Positions 54,105 to 62,754 of a stretch of DNA of 64,000 nt are shown here, piece after piece (the first letter of the stretch is position 1; every line of letters begins with the position of its first letter). The position numbers and the translations under genes are program-made. The notes under the pieces were generated by a model that had not been told where the DNA came from, did no database searches, and worked only from the letters and a program-made list of their open reading frames with translations. The stretch spans positions 1,681,501 through 1,745,500 of the forward strand of contig NZ_CP015109.1 of assembly GCF_002082015.1 (NCBI RefSeq), written 5' to 3'. This DNA comes from Sporosarcina ureae (GTDB lineage Bacteria; Bacillota; Bacilli; Bacillales_A; Planococcaceae).

Positions 54105-57100
54105 AGAGCAACTAGATAAACGAATCCTGATCATTGATGGTGCGATGGGGACGATGCTGCAAGCGGAAAATTTCTCAACGGATGACTTTGGCGGAGAAGA
54201 ATACGATGGGTGTAACGAATACATGAGTGTGTTACGCCCGGATGTTTTAGAGAAAATTCACGATGAGTACTTAGAAGCTGGAGCAGATATCATTTGTACA
54301 AATACATTTGGTGGTACTCCCCTTGTATTGAATGAATTTTCACTCGGGCATCGTGCAGATGAAATTAATGCAAAGTCTGTAGAGATTGCGAAAAAGAGTG
54401 CAGCAAAGTTTTCCACGCCGGAATGGCCACGTTTTGTCGCAGGTGCGATCGGACCCACGACAAAGACACTTTCGGTTACGGGCGGCATTACATTTGATGA
54501 ACTATCCAATGATTTTTATGTGCAGGCAAAAGCGCTTATAGAAGCGGGCAGTGACTTAATACTGATGGAAACGAGTCAGGATATGCTGAACGTGAAGGCC
54601 GGAACCATTGGTATTAAAAAGGCGTTTGAAGAGCTTGGACGCGAAATTCCTATCATGATCTCAGGAACGATCGAACCGATGGGTACAACACTCGCAGGAC
54701 AAAGTATTGAAGCGTTTTATATTTCCATTGAACACGTGCACCCTCTTTCGGTCGGTTTGAATTGTGCGACAGGTCCTGAATTCATGACCGACCATTTACG
54801 TTCATTATCTGACTTAGCAACGAGTTATGTCACTTGTTATCCAAACGCTGGATTGCCAGATGAAGAAGGACATTATCATGAGTCCCCTGAATCTCTATCG
54901 AAAAAACTGGAAGGCTTCGCTGAAAAAGGTTGGTTGAACATGGTTGGCGGTTGCTGCGGTACAACACCTGATCATATTCGCGCAATACGTGAGGTCGTAA
55001 AAGATAAAGCACCGCGCAAGATGCCTGAAGTTTCTCATGGCCATGCCGTTTCAGGGATCGAACCGTTACTTTACGACGATACATTGCGTCCGTTATTAAT
55101 TGGTGAACGTACCAACGTAATCGGTTCACGTAAGTTCAAACAATTAATTGTAGAAGAAAAATTTGAAGAGGCTTCTGAAATCGCACGCGCACAAGTAAAA
55201 CGTGGTGCTCACGTACTGGATATTTGTCTCGCAAACCCTGACCGTGATGAATTGTACGATATGACTCGCTTCATGAAAGAAGTCGTAAAAAAAGTCAAAG
55301 TTCCTCTTGTCATTGACTCTACGGATGAAAATGTCATTGCGGAAGCGTTGAAGTTCTCTCAAGGTAAAGCAATCATTAACTCTATCAACTTGGAAGATGG
55401 TGAAGAACGCTTTGATGCTGTACTTCCTTTAGTAAAAAAGTATGGGGCAGCTGTCGTTGTCGGAACGATTGATGAAGTTGGAATGGCGGTGACAAGAGAA
55501 CGTAAGCTGGAAGTTGCGTTGCGCTCCTATGATTTACTCGTCAATAAATGGAAGATCCCGCCGGAGGATATCATTTTTGATCCACTCGTCTTTCCTGTCG
55601 GTACCGGTGATGCGCAATACATCGGATCAGCCGTGGAAACAATTGAAGGAATACGATTAATCAAGGAAAAACTTCCACGCACCTTAACAACTCTTGGTGT
55701 CAGCAACGTATCCTTCGGGTTACCTCCCGTCGGCCGCGAAGTGTTGAACGCTGTATACTTGTATCACTGTACACAAGCAGGTCTGGATTATGCGATTGTC
55801 AATACAGAGAAACTTGAGCGCTTTGCTTCGATTCCAGAAGCTGAAATCAAGCTGGCGAACGACTTGCTATTTTCTACTACAGATGAAACACTAGCAGACT
55901 TCACGGATTTCTATCGTGGGAAGAAAAATGAGAAGTCAGAAGATGATATACCGAAAACAGTACCTGAACGTCTCGCGTACTACGTAGTGGAAGGGACGAA
56001 AGAAGGTTTAATTCCTGACCTGGAAACCGCTTTGAAGACATACGACGCACCACTGGATATCATCAATGGTCCTTTAATGAAGGGAATGGCTGAAGTTGGA
56101 CGTTTATTCAATGATAACCAACTGATTGTAGCGGAAGTTCTGCAAAGTGCTGAAGTCATGAAGGCTTCTGTTTCCTACCTTGAACAATTCATGGAGAAGA
56201 ATGAAGACGATAGCGGGAAGGGCAAGATTATTCTAGCGACAGTAAAAGGTGACGTACACGATATCGGAAAAAACCTCGTAGAGATTATCTTAAGTAATAA
56301 CGGGTTTAAAGTAATAGATATCGGAATCAAAGTGACTCCAGCTTCTCTAATTGAAGTGATCCGTAAAGAAAAACCAGACATTGTAGGACTGTCGGGACTT
56401 CTCGTAAAATCTGCGCAACAGATGGTATTAACGGCGCAGGACTTTAAAGCAGCAGGAATCGATACGCCCGTAATGGTTGGTGGTGCCGCTTTAACGAGAC
56501 GCTTCACTGAAACGAAGATCGCCCCCGAGTACGATGGCCCAGTTATTTTTGCAAAAGACGCAATGCAAGGTCTTGATTTAGCAAATCGTCTTCAAAGTAC
56601 TGACAAAGGAGCGTTACTTGAAGAATTAGCGAATAGTATTGAGAAACGTGAAACGAATGACGCGATTAAAGCAAGTCGAGGTTCTACAGCAGTTGCAGTA
56701 AAGCCGCGTCCTGTGAAAACGGTACGCACTGATGTTCCTGTATTCACCCCAACTGACTTACGTAGACGGGTCGTGAAAGATTACTCGGTTGCCCACTTAC
56801 ATCCTTATGTAAATATGCGTACACTGATTGGACACCACTTAGGTCTACGTGGAAATGTCGATAAAATGCTCGAAAGAAAAGAGGAACGGGCAGTACAACT
56901 TCACGAGATGGTAACTGAGTTCTTGAAGTCCGATAAGATGAAAGCTTCTGGTATTTATCAATTCTTCCCTGCCCAGGCAGATGGCGATGACGTAATCATT
57001 TATGATCCAGAAGATTCAAAAACTGAAATTGAACGATTTACATTTCCCCGCCAAGAGAAGGATCCATTCCTCTGCTTGGCTGACTACTTGAAAACAGTAC

Positions 57101-57522
57101 AAAGCGGTGAAATGGACTACGTTGCATTCATGCAAGTGACTGCTGGTAAAGGCGTTCGCGATTATGCGAATAAGCTGAAGGCAGAAGGAAAGTTTCTCGA
57201 AAGTCATGCATTCCAAGCAACGGCTTTGGAATTAGCAGAAGGCTTTGCTGAAAGGATTCACCAAGAAATCCGTGACCAATGGGGATTCCCTGATCCAACA
57301 GACTTTACAATGCTTGAGCGTTTCGCAGCTAAATATCAAGGCCAGCGATTCTCATTCGGCTATCCTGCTTGTCCAAATTTAGAAGACCAAGCTAAACTCT
57401 TCCGACTCATCAAACCGGAAGATCACGGTGTCATCCTAACCGAAGAATTCATGATGGAACCAGAAGCATCTGTATCAGCAATCGTTTTCGCGCACCCTGA
57501 TGCACGATACTTTAACGCATAA
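54085..57522 (+). CDS. metH: Cobalamin-dependent methionine synthase
   Basis: Transfers methyl from 5-methyl-THF via cobalamin to homocysteine. 1145 residues, all modules present: homocysteine domain with zinc ligands Cys227 and Cys290-Cys291; pterin domain (LLIGERTNVIGSRKF, about 335-350); helical cap; B12 domain with DVHDIGKN at 723-730, where His725 is the cobalt ligand; and the C-terminal reactivation domain (TLIGHHLGLRG, about 913). Its start lies inside yitJ, so the two are translated together, and the upstream YitJ reductase supplies its methyl-THF substrate. Confidence 0.96.
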   Translation: MQRHPIEEQLDKRILIIDGAMGTMLQAENFSTDDFGGEEYDGCNEYMSVLRPDVLEKIHDEYLEAGADIICTNTFGGTPLVLNEFSLGHRADEINAKSVEIAKKSAAKFSTPEWPRFVAGAIGPTTKTLSVTGGITFDELSNDFYVQAKALIEAGSDLILMETSQDMLNVKAGTIGIKKAFEELGREIPIMISGTIEPMGTTLAGQSIEAFYISIEHVHPLSVGLNCATGPEFMTDHLRSLSDLATSYVTCYPNAGLPDEEGHYHESPESLSKKLEGFAEKGWLNMVGGCCGTTPDHIRAIREVVKDKAPRKMPEVSHGHAVSGIEPLLYDDTLRPLLIGERTNVIGSRKFKQLIVEEKFEEASEIARAQVKRGAHVLDICLANPDRDELYDMTRFMKEVVKKVKVPLVIDSTDENVIAEALKFSQGKAIINSINLEDGEERFDAVLPLVKKYGAAVVVGTIDEVGMAVTRERKLEVALRSYDLLVNKWKIPPEDIIFDPLVFPVGTGDAQYIGSAVETIEGIRLIKEKLPRTLTTLGVSNVSFGLPPVGREVLNAVYLYHCTQAGLDYAIVNTEKLERFASIPEAEIKLANDLLFSTTDETLADFTDFYRGKKNEKSEDDIPKTVPERLAYYVVEGTKEGLIPDLETALKTYDAPLDIINGPLMKGMAEVGRLFNDNQLIVAEVLQSAEVMKASVSYLEQFMEKNEDDSGKGKIILATVKGDVHDIGKNLVEIILSNNGFKVIDIGIKVTPASLIEVIRKEKPDIVGLSGLLVKSAQQMVLTAQDFKAAGIDTPVMVGGAALTRRFTETKIAPEYDGPVIFAKDAMQGLDLANRLQSTDKGALLEELANSIEKRETNDAIKASRGSTAVAVKPRPVKTVRTDVPVFTPTDLRRRVVKDYSVAHLHPYVNMRTLIGHHLGLRGNVDKMLERKEERAVQLHEMVTEFLKSDKMKASGIYQFFPAQADGDDVIIYDPEDSKTEIERFTFPRQEKDPFLCLADYLKTVQSGEMDYVAFMQVTAGKGVRDYANKLKAEGKFLESHAFQATALELAEGFAERIHQEIRDQWGFPDPTDFTMLERFAAKYQGQRFSFGYPACPNLEDQAKLFRLIKPEDHGVILTEEFMMEPEASVSAIVFAHPDARYFNA

Positions 57523-57641
57523 CCCAAATGCTGAAAGCGCCGGGTTGACTCGACAGGCGTTGGAAGAACTACCCAAAAGGCGCTCCTTGCCTTTTTGGTA
57601 GTGCTGAAACGTCCCGAGAGTCTGGCGCTTGAAGCTGGATG
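57523..57641 (+). repeat. Dispersed structured intergenic element, copy B (after metH)
   Basis: Begins at the base after the metH stop. AAGCGCC (57535-57541) pairs with GGCGCTT (57624-57630), inner GACTCG (57547-57552) with CGAG-AGTC, and a middle hairpin CCAAAAGGC (57573-57581) with GCCTTTTTGG (57589-57598). It aligns block by block with copy A in the rpoB-rpoC gap. The middle hairpin differs in sequence but is kept as a hairpin. Confidence 0.7.
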
Positions 57642-57692
57642 ACCCAAATGCCAAGAGCGCCGGGTAGACCAGACAAACGTTGAGAGAACTAA
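57642..57692 (+). repeat. Truncated tandem copy C of the intergenic element
   Basis: Repeats the first ~49 bases of copy B with a few changes: ACCCAAATGC, AGCGCCGGGT, CCAGACAAACGTTG, AGAGAAC. The 3' half is absent; it runs into the terminator of the coat-protein gene. Confidence 0.7.
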
Positions 57693-57734
57693 AACAATCC
57701 GCCATCTCTAACATACTAGAGGTGGCGGATTGTT
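57690..57734 (-). terminator. Terminator of the CotD-like gene
   Basis: Minus strand AACAATCCGCCACCTCT (57734-57718) pairs, with one mismatch, with AGAGATGGCGGATTGTT (57709-57693), and a U-rich stretch follows. It may also stop metH transcription from the other side. Confidence 0.8.
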
Positions 57735-57749
57735 CATATTATAAGACGA

Positions 57750-58151
57750 TTAGCGACATCTTCTACGACGGTGACAACCTCCGCCACCCCACATACCTCC
57801 TGCTCCTGGTCCAAATCCTGGGCCGAATCCTGGTCCCATTCCCGGGCCAAATCCTGGGCCTCTTCCTGGCATAATAGTAGAGCCCATAACGTCTTCAGTG
57901 GTTTCTGTATAGTAATGTTGCGGTACACCGACCACGTGATGACGATTTACATTCACGATCGGATGAATAAATGGCATTTCTTGCTTAGTGAAGCAATCGT
58001 TAAATCGATACTGTGGCGGGCAAGTAACAGGCTGGAAACCATGATGCTGTCCGCCTTGCATACCATGCTGACCTTGCATCCCGTGATGTGGTTGGTGTCC
58101 CCATCCTTGCTGATGATGTCCACCTGACATTCCACAATGTCTTTGATTCAT
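57750..58151 (-). CDS. CotD-like spore coat protein
   Basis: 133 residues, rich in His, Gln, Gly and Met. The N-terminal part has HHGMQGQHGMQGG repeats, the middle has FIHPIVNVNRHHVVGVPQHY resembling the CotD-family core (HP-I-V-N-V-N-H), and the C-terminal part has GPGFGPGMGPGFGPG repeats ending CHRRRRCR. GGAGGTGG precedes ATG 58151. The low-complexity composition and His clusters suit an inner-coat protein; assignment to CotD is by motif only. A single-gene unit ended by the terminator at 57690-57734. Confidence 0.7.
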   Translation of the reverse strand: MNQRHCGMSGGHHQQGWGHQPHHGMQGQHGMQGGQHHGFQPVTCPPQYRFNDCFTKQEMPFIHPIVNVNRHHVVGVPQHYYTETTEDVMGSTIMPGRGPGFGPGMGPGFGPGFGPGAGGMWGGGGCHRRRRCR

Positions 58152-58231
58152 TTCTCCACCTCCTTATACCCTATTACATGCAAGCTAATCGATTTGTTAC
58201 GGGCTAGCGACATAGGATAGTGAAAAATAAA

Positions 58232-58273
58232 AAGCAATATCCTTTACCTACTTAGATAAAGGATATTGCTTTA
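58232..58273 (-). terminator. Bidirectional-looking hairpin terminator
   Basis: AAAGCAATATCCTTTA pairs with TAAAGGATATTGCTTT over 16 bases, with U-rich sequence following on the minus strand. It ends the small gene at 58289-58489. Confidence 0.85.
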
Positions 58274-58288
58274 TTCATGATAGGCTAG

Positions 58289-58489
58289 CTACAACTCACA
58301 GTTTCTTGGTATAGAGGGCTTCTCGTAGCCTAGACTATTTTCTATTGATTCAAGCTTCTTCACAATCATTTTACACTCATTTAACGCACCATGGACCGGA
58401 GCACCTTCGCCTACCATATTCTCAGAACGTAAAAAGTCAGAGTCTCGACGCAACTCCAGCTCAGCTGGATGGATGTATTGACGTTCCAT
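58289..58489 (-). CDS. Small hypothetical protein
   Basis: 66 residues, not recognised. Soluble and charged, with two cysteines (CKMIV, RNCEL) and an amphipathic stretch (MIVKKLESIENSLGY). AAGGGTG lies upstream of ATG 58489 and a strong terminator follows, so it is likely expressed. It lies between the CotD-like gene and the DCC-family gene; no function is proposed. Confidence 0.55.
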   Translation of the reverse strand: MERQYIHPAELELRRDSDFLRSENMVGEGAPVHGALNECKMIVKKLESIENSLGYEKPSIPRNCEL

Positions 58490-58661
58490 ACATTTTCACC
58501 CTTTCTTCTTTATATGATATATAAGACAAAGCCAGTCTATTCATCTTCTATTATACACCAATAATCTAACAATTCAAATTAGTCAATTCGTTATTCATGA
58601 GTGAAGTGAATGCTATGTGGGTATAGTACGATATCATCTATTTTTGAAGGAGAGAATATAT

Positions 58662-59063
58662 ATGAAACGAAACAGAATTATACTATTTGATGGTGAATGT
58701 AACTTCTGTGACGCAAGCGTGCAATTTATTATTAAACGTGACCCGTACAAACACTTTTCATTCGCCTCGTTACAAGATGACGTAGGAAGAAAACTTCGGA
58801 AAGACTATCAAATTCCCGATAATGTAGATAGCTTAGTATTGATTGAAAATGGCAAAGCCTATACAAAGTCGGGTGCGGCTTTACGGATTGCAAAAAAGCT
58901 GGATGGTTTATGGCACTTGGCATTTCTATTCGTAGTCATTCCACCAGCAATCCGTGACATCGCTTACGATTATATTTCAACAAACCGATATAAATGGTTC
59001 GGCAAAAAGGAGTTATCCTGCATGCTCCCCTCACCTGAAGAACGTCAACGTTTTATCTCGTAA
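58662..59063 (+). CDS. DCC-family thiol-disulfide oxidoreductase-like protein (YuxK/DUF393)
   Basis: 133 residues. The N-terminus FDGECNFCDASVQF has the D-x-x-C-x-x-C motif that names the family, on a thioredoxin-like fold. The later FASLQDDVGRKL, LVLIENGKAYTKSGAALRI and YDYISTNRYKWFGKK blocks are also typical. ATG 58662 has AAGGAG 10 bases upstream. Single gene with two hairpins downstream. The physiological substrate of this family is unknown. Confidence 0.82.
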   Translation: MKRNRIILFDGECNFCDASVQFIIKRDPYKHFSFASLQDDVGRKLRKDYQIPDNVDSLVLIENGKAYTKSGAALRIAKKLDGLWHLAFLFVVIPPAIRDIAYDYISTNRYKWFGKKELSCMLPSPEERQRFIS

Positions 59064-59090
59064 AGAATATATATCCAGTTATACTAAAAA

Positions 59091-59163
59091 GACTGAAAAC
59101 AACCTCCGATGTTCCTAGAGTTGTTTTCAGTCCCGGCCTTCCTACTTAAAGGAAGGCTTTTTT
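59091..59163 (+). terminator. Two successive hairpins ending the DCC-family gene
   Basis: First hairpin GACTGAAAACAAC (59091-59103) with GTTGTTTTCAGTC (59120-59132), without a T-run. The second, GCCTTCCT (59136-59143) with AGGAAGGC (59150-59157) and six Ts, is a regular terminator running up to the convergent DUF779 gene. Confidence 0.85.
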
Positions 59164-59519
59164 CATGAAGTTAATTCTTTATATTCTTTATCAGTAAAGG
59201 CCCGAGATCTGGTCAGGAAACGTTTTCCTTCCACTCCTTCGAGCGAAAACATTCCACCTCGTCCATCGACTACGTCAATAATCAGCTGTGTATGTTTCCA
59301 GTACTCAAACTGACTTTTCATCATATAGAACGGCATACCACCGATATGGCCAAGCAAGATATCCTGATTGCCTACAATCAAATCTCCATCTTCGTAACAC
59401 ATCGGGGAGGACCCGTCACAGCAACCACCGGACTGATGAAACATCAGTGGCCCATGTTTATCTTTTAATAACTCTATAAGAGCCAACGCTTCTTCTGTTG
59501 CGATTACTCGATCTGGCAT
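59163..59519 (-). CDS. DUF779 family protein
   Basis: 118 residues from MPDRVIATEEALALIELL. Contains the family's GPLMFHQSGGCCDGSSPMC cysteine cluster, HIGGMPFYMMKSQFEYWKH, and DVVDGRGGMFSLEG. ATG 59519 follows GGAGGA. DUF779 genes commonly sit beside acetaldehyde-type dehydrogenases, and here it follows one by 42 bases, so the two are probably co-transcribed. Its biochemical role is unknown. Confidence 0.85.
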   Translation of the reverse strand: MPDRVIATEEALALIELLKDKHGPLMFHQSGGCCDGSSPMCYEDGDLIVGNQDILLGHIGGMPFYMMKSQFEYWKHTQLIIDVVDGRGGMFSLEGVEGKRFLTRSRAFTDKEYKELTS

Positions 59520-59561
59520 AGGAATTCCTCCATTCACTTCGGATCCTCCAGGCAGATTCGA

Positions 59562-61103
59562 TCAAAAGAACCCTTGTTTACTTTCGTCATAGCTAACGAG
59601 CATATTTTTCGTCTGCTGATAATGCGCTAGCATCTGCAAGTGGTTTTCACGTCCGATACCCGAAGCTTTGTAACCTCCGAAAGCAGAGTGTGCCGGATAC
59701 GCATGATAGCAGTTCGTCCACACACGTCCCGCTTGGATTCCGCGTCCAAAGCGATATGCCGTATTCATATCGCGTGTCCATACGCCTGAACCTAGTCCAT
59801 ATAATGTGTCGTTCGCAATTTCTAACGCTTCTTCTTTATCTTTAAATGTTGTAACCGCTACTACAGGACCAAAGATCTCTTCTTGGAAGATTCTCATTTT
59901 ATTATGTCCTTTAAATACAGTTGGCTTCACATAATACCCTTCTGCAAGATCCCCTTCGAGTTTATTCTGTTCTCCACCCGTCAGACATTCTGCACCTTCT
60001 TGTTTTCCGATATCCAAGTAAGAAAGGATTTTCTCTAGTTGTTCAGTAGATGCCTGAGCACCCATCATAACCGTTGGATCCAATGGATTTCCTGTCTTGA
60101 TCGCTTTAACACGCTCCAGTGCGCGTTCCATGAACTTGTCGTAAATGGATTCCTGAATTAATGCACGGGATGGACATGTACAGACCTCTCCTTGGTTTAA
60201 TGCGAACATAACGAAACCTTCAATTGCCTTATCAAGGAATGCATCGTCTTCCGCCATTACATCTTCAAAGAAAATATTCGGAGATTTCCCGCCAAGTTCC
60301 AATGTAACCGGAATTAAGTTTTGAGAAGCATACTGCATGATTAGACGGCCAGTTGTTGTTTCGCCTGTGAATGCAATCTTGTTGATGCGCGGATTGGATG
60401 CTAGTGGTTTTCCTGCCTCTAATCCAAAACCGTTGACTACGTTCAAAACTCCTGCCGGCAGTAAGTCTTCAATTAACTCAACCAATACTAATATAGACGC
60501 GGGTGTTTGCTCAGCAGGCTTTAACACAATACAGTTTCCTGCGGCCAATGCCGGAGCAAGTTTCCAAACTGCCATCAGAATCGGGAAGTTCCAAGGAATA
60601 ATCTGACCTACCACACCTAATGGCTCATGGAAGTGGTAAGCTACCGTATCGTTATCGATTTGGCTTACTCCGCCTTCTTGCGCACGAATTGCAGAAGCAA
60701 AGTATCTGAAATGGTCTACTGCAAGTGGAAGGTCAGCATTCAATGTTTCACGAACAGCTTTTCCGTTATCCCACGTTTCAGCTACAGCTAGCATTTCTAA
60801 ATTCTCTTCGATACGATCGGCAATCTTCAGTAAAATATTCGAACGTTCAGTGACTGATGTCTTCCCCCATGCATCTTTTGCTGCATGAGCCGCATCTAGA
60901 GCCAGTTCAATATCTTCTTCTGTAGATCTTGCAACCTGGGTAAATACCTTTCCGGTAACTGGCGTTGTATTATCGAAATACTGGCCTTTTACTGGTGCTG
61001 TCCACTTGCCACCAATGAAGTTATCATAGCGTTTTTTGAACTGAACCTTTGAACCTTCTGTATTTGGGTTTGCATAAACCTGACTTTCTGAAGCTTGTAC
61101 CAT
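59562..61103 (-). CDS. NAD-dependent aldehyde dehydrogenase (acetaldehyde dehydrogenase, ExaC/AldB type)
   Basis: Oxidises an aldehyde, probably acetaldehyde, to the acid. 513 residues; [17 protein letters not shown] and FTGETTTGR form the NAD site, the general-base Glu lies in [11 protein letters not shown] and the catalytic Cys in [13 protein letters not shown]. Overall resemblance is to the ethanol-catabolism group found with DUF779 partners. A cre-like site and an unusual palindrome lie upstream, suggesting carbon control. The substrate is inferred, not shown. Confidence 0.88.
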   Translation of the reverse strand: MVQASESQVYANPNTEGSKVQFKKRYDNFIGGKWTAPVKGQYFDNTTPVTGKVFTQVARSTEEDIELALDAAHAAKDAWGKTSVTERSNILLKIADRIEENLEMLAVAETWDNGKAVRETLNADLPLAVDHFRYFASAIRAQEGGVSQIDNDTVAYHFHEPLGVVGQIIPWNFPILMAVWKLAPALAAGNCIVLKPAEQTPASILVLVELIEDLLPAGVLNVVNGFGLEAGKPLASNPRINKIAFTGETTTGRLIMQYASQNLIPVTLELGGKSPNIFFEDVMAEDDAFLDKAIEGFVMFALNQGEVCTCPSRALIQESIYDKFMERALERVKAIKTGNPLDPTVMMGAQASTEQLEKILSYLDIGKQEGAECLTGGEQNKLEGDLAEGYYVKPTVFKGHNKMRIFQEEIFGPVVAVTTFKDKEEALEIANDTLYGLGSGVWTRDMNTAYRFGRGIQAGRVWTNCYHAYPAHSAFGGYKASGIGRENHLQMLAHYQQTKNMLVSYDESKQGFF

Positions 61104-61204
61104 ACTACGTCACACTCCCTGTTCTCTCATTTTTCTTCTATTCTAGTACAATCACTTTTGCACACAGAGATACTATACGAATCTCTAACTAGCTTTATGC
61201 AAAT

Positions 61205-61218
61205 TGAATGCGCTTACA
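61205..61218 (-). promoter_or_regulatory. Candidate cre (CcpA) site upstream of the aldehyde dehydrogenase
   Basis: TGTAAGCGCATTCA on the minus strand fits the catabolite-responsive-element consensus except for one central base. It lies ~100 bases before the gene. Confidence 0.5.
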
Positions 61219-61253
61219 TGTGTTATCTTTTATTCTAGCGGAATAATCTATTT

Positions 61254-61300
61254 CTTTCAACTAAATACTTTTAACAGTATTTAGTTGAAAGTATTTAGTT
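61254..61300. repeat. Perfect 15-bp palindrome plus a third direct half-copy
   Basis: CTTTCAACTAAATAC (61254-61268) and its exact reverse complement (61277-61291) flank an 8-base loop; GTATTTAGTT then repeats at 61291-61300. Neither strand has a U-run after it, so it is not a regular terminator. It lies between the aldehyde dehydrogenase start and the 3' end of the next gene, and could be an operator. Confidence 0.6.
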
Positions 61301-61361
61301 ATTTATATAGCCGTACATAAAACTGAACAAAGCCTAAAGATAGCACTATTTTACACCTGCA

Positions 61362-62558
61362 TTAATTACACGTCATATAACGCCAATAATTGTCCCCAAG
61401 TACGCCTGTCAAATACGCTAATCCTTCACTTTCCGTACGATGTAGCGCGCGCCAGTCCTCATCATCAAGCGCTAGGTAGACTTCATGATGAGGCGCATCA
61501 TTATGATAGCCAACTAGATCTAGGTTCCCTTGTTCATCCAAATGAGCTTTCATTTCGTAATGTATAGGCGGTGAGGCGGTCAGTGGATTGCCCACGTCGT
61601 GGTTGATCGCAAAATGAACTTCAGTCGAGTCCCCTTCCAACCTCTCGATTTCTATACCATCTACAGAAGCATGGTCATGACGCTTATACCGTTTCATATA
61701 ATTCAATCCAATGGATGGTCCAGTTGCTTTCGTAAATTGTAGTGCATTGTCTCTTCCAATGAACTTTCCTTCTATATCCACACGGGTGCGAAAACTTTTT
61801 CCTTCAGGATTGAAATCCCGATCATCCCCTGTAAAGTATGGGATTGGTGAGAAGAGATTCGGATTTTTTATGATATCTTCCTTTAAAAATGTTGTATAGC
61901 GGAACTTCCATCGCTTCACTTCTTTTTGTTTTTCCCTGTCGGCCACCGGTTTTAGTAATCGATCTCGTTGCTTAACTCGCACAGAAAAGGTATACACTTC
62001 TTCTGTTGGTTTATTATCAGGATTTGGAGGCATAATTCCTTCATACACTTTTGATACAATCGATTTACTAACATTCATTTTCTGATTGCTGTCAATCAAC
62101 GGACGCGTTGCCGAAACACTGTATACCACTGGCTCCGAAGAACTTACCTCGCGATCAATAAAACGATTATCAGTAATTGTCTCGAGGTATTGACCGTTAC
62201 GGTAAATATCGAACTTCTCCACATCTTTAATCCATTCCCACGAAAGGGCAATTTGCGATGAAGCGGCAATCGTTGTAATTACTAAGCGTTGTAAAGGATG
62301 TTCATCTTTCTGTACTTCTGTCAAGGCCGAAGTCTGGATCACGATTACATCTTGAACCCGTTCTTCCTCTACCCGTTCTACTATATATTGGAAAGGATGT
62401 GACGGATCTAGCTCCCCGTCCGTAAAATTCGGAGCCGTCCCTTCATATACTTGCCGATCATTTTTATAGACACGGTAATAACCACCAATATCACTCCATG
62501 TAAACGATATATCATCCAATGAATGATCCATCTGTTGAATTTCGAATAATTTCTTCAT
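61362..62558 (-). CDS. Fibronectin-type-III-like protein with a DUF3238-like C-terminal domain
   Basis: 398 residues, no signal peptide or membrane segment seen. Two beta-rich repeats are suggested at about 8-75 (SFTWSDIGGYYRVYKND) and 92-175 (ALSWEWIKDVEKFDIYRNG), each with a W-x(n)-Y-R/K-N core like fibronectin III. The C-terminal ~200 residues, with PYFTGDDRDFNPEGKSFRTR and HFAINHDVGNPLTASPPIHY, resemble the DUF3238 family as I recall it. Function unknown; monocistronic. Confidence 0.6.
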   Translation of the reverse strand: MKKLFEIQQMDHSLDDISFTWSDIGGYYRVYKNDRQVYEGTAPNFTDGELDPSHPFQYIVERVEEERVQDVIVIQTSALTEVQKDEHPLQRLVITTIAASSQIALSWEWIKDVEKFDIYRNGQYLETITDNRFIDREVSSSEPVVYSVSATRPLIDSNQKMNVSKSIVSKVYEGIMPPNPDNKPTEEVYTFSVRVKQRDRLLKPVADREKQKEVKRWKFRYTTFLKEDIIKNPNLFSPIPYFTGDDRDFNPEGKSFRTRVDIEGKFIGRDNALQFTKATGPSIGLNYMKRYKRHDHASVDGIEIERLEGDSTEVHFAINHDVGNPLTASPPIHYEMKAHLDEQGNLDLVGYHNDAPHHEVYLALDDEDWRALHRTESEGLAYLTGVLGDNYWRYMTCN

Positions 62559-62705
62559 TTGCGATCTGCTCCCTTTTATCTATTTCATCTGAAACAGTTA
62601 TACGCCTTCAGATAATTATGTAACATTCAGCATATAGTTATACCTGTTCTTCTATGCGCAATCACTCATTTTCGAGTACTTCCATCTCGTTATACCAGTA
62701 TTATT

Positions 62706-62733
62706 TTAACCTTTTTCATGTATATGATATAAT
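62706..62733 (+). promoter_or_regulatory. Promoter of the thiM operon
   Basis: -10 TATAAT (62728-62733), with a weak -35 TTAACC (62706-62711) at 16-base spacing, immediately before the TPP riboswitch. Confidence 0.6.
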
Positions 62734-62754
62734 GAGCTCGTCTGATACATAGCC

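Noticed and set aside
57423..57714. Overlapping minus-strand frames of 74 and 79 codons after metH
   Set aside because: They lie on the dispersed hairpin-forming element and its half copy, have no ribosome-binding site, and read through palindromes.
57771..58127. 118-codon plus-strand frame opposite the CotD-like gene
   Set aside because: Repetitive serine/tryptophan composition is the shadow of Gly-Pro-His codons on the minus strand.
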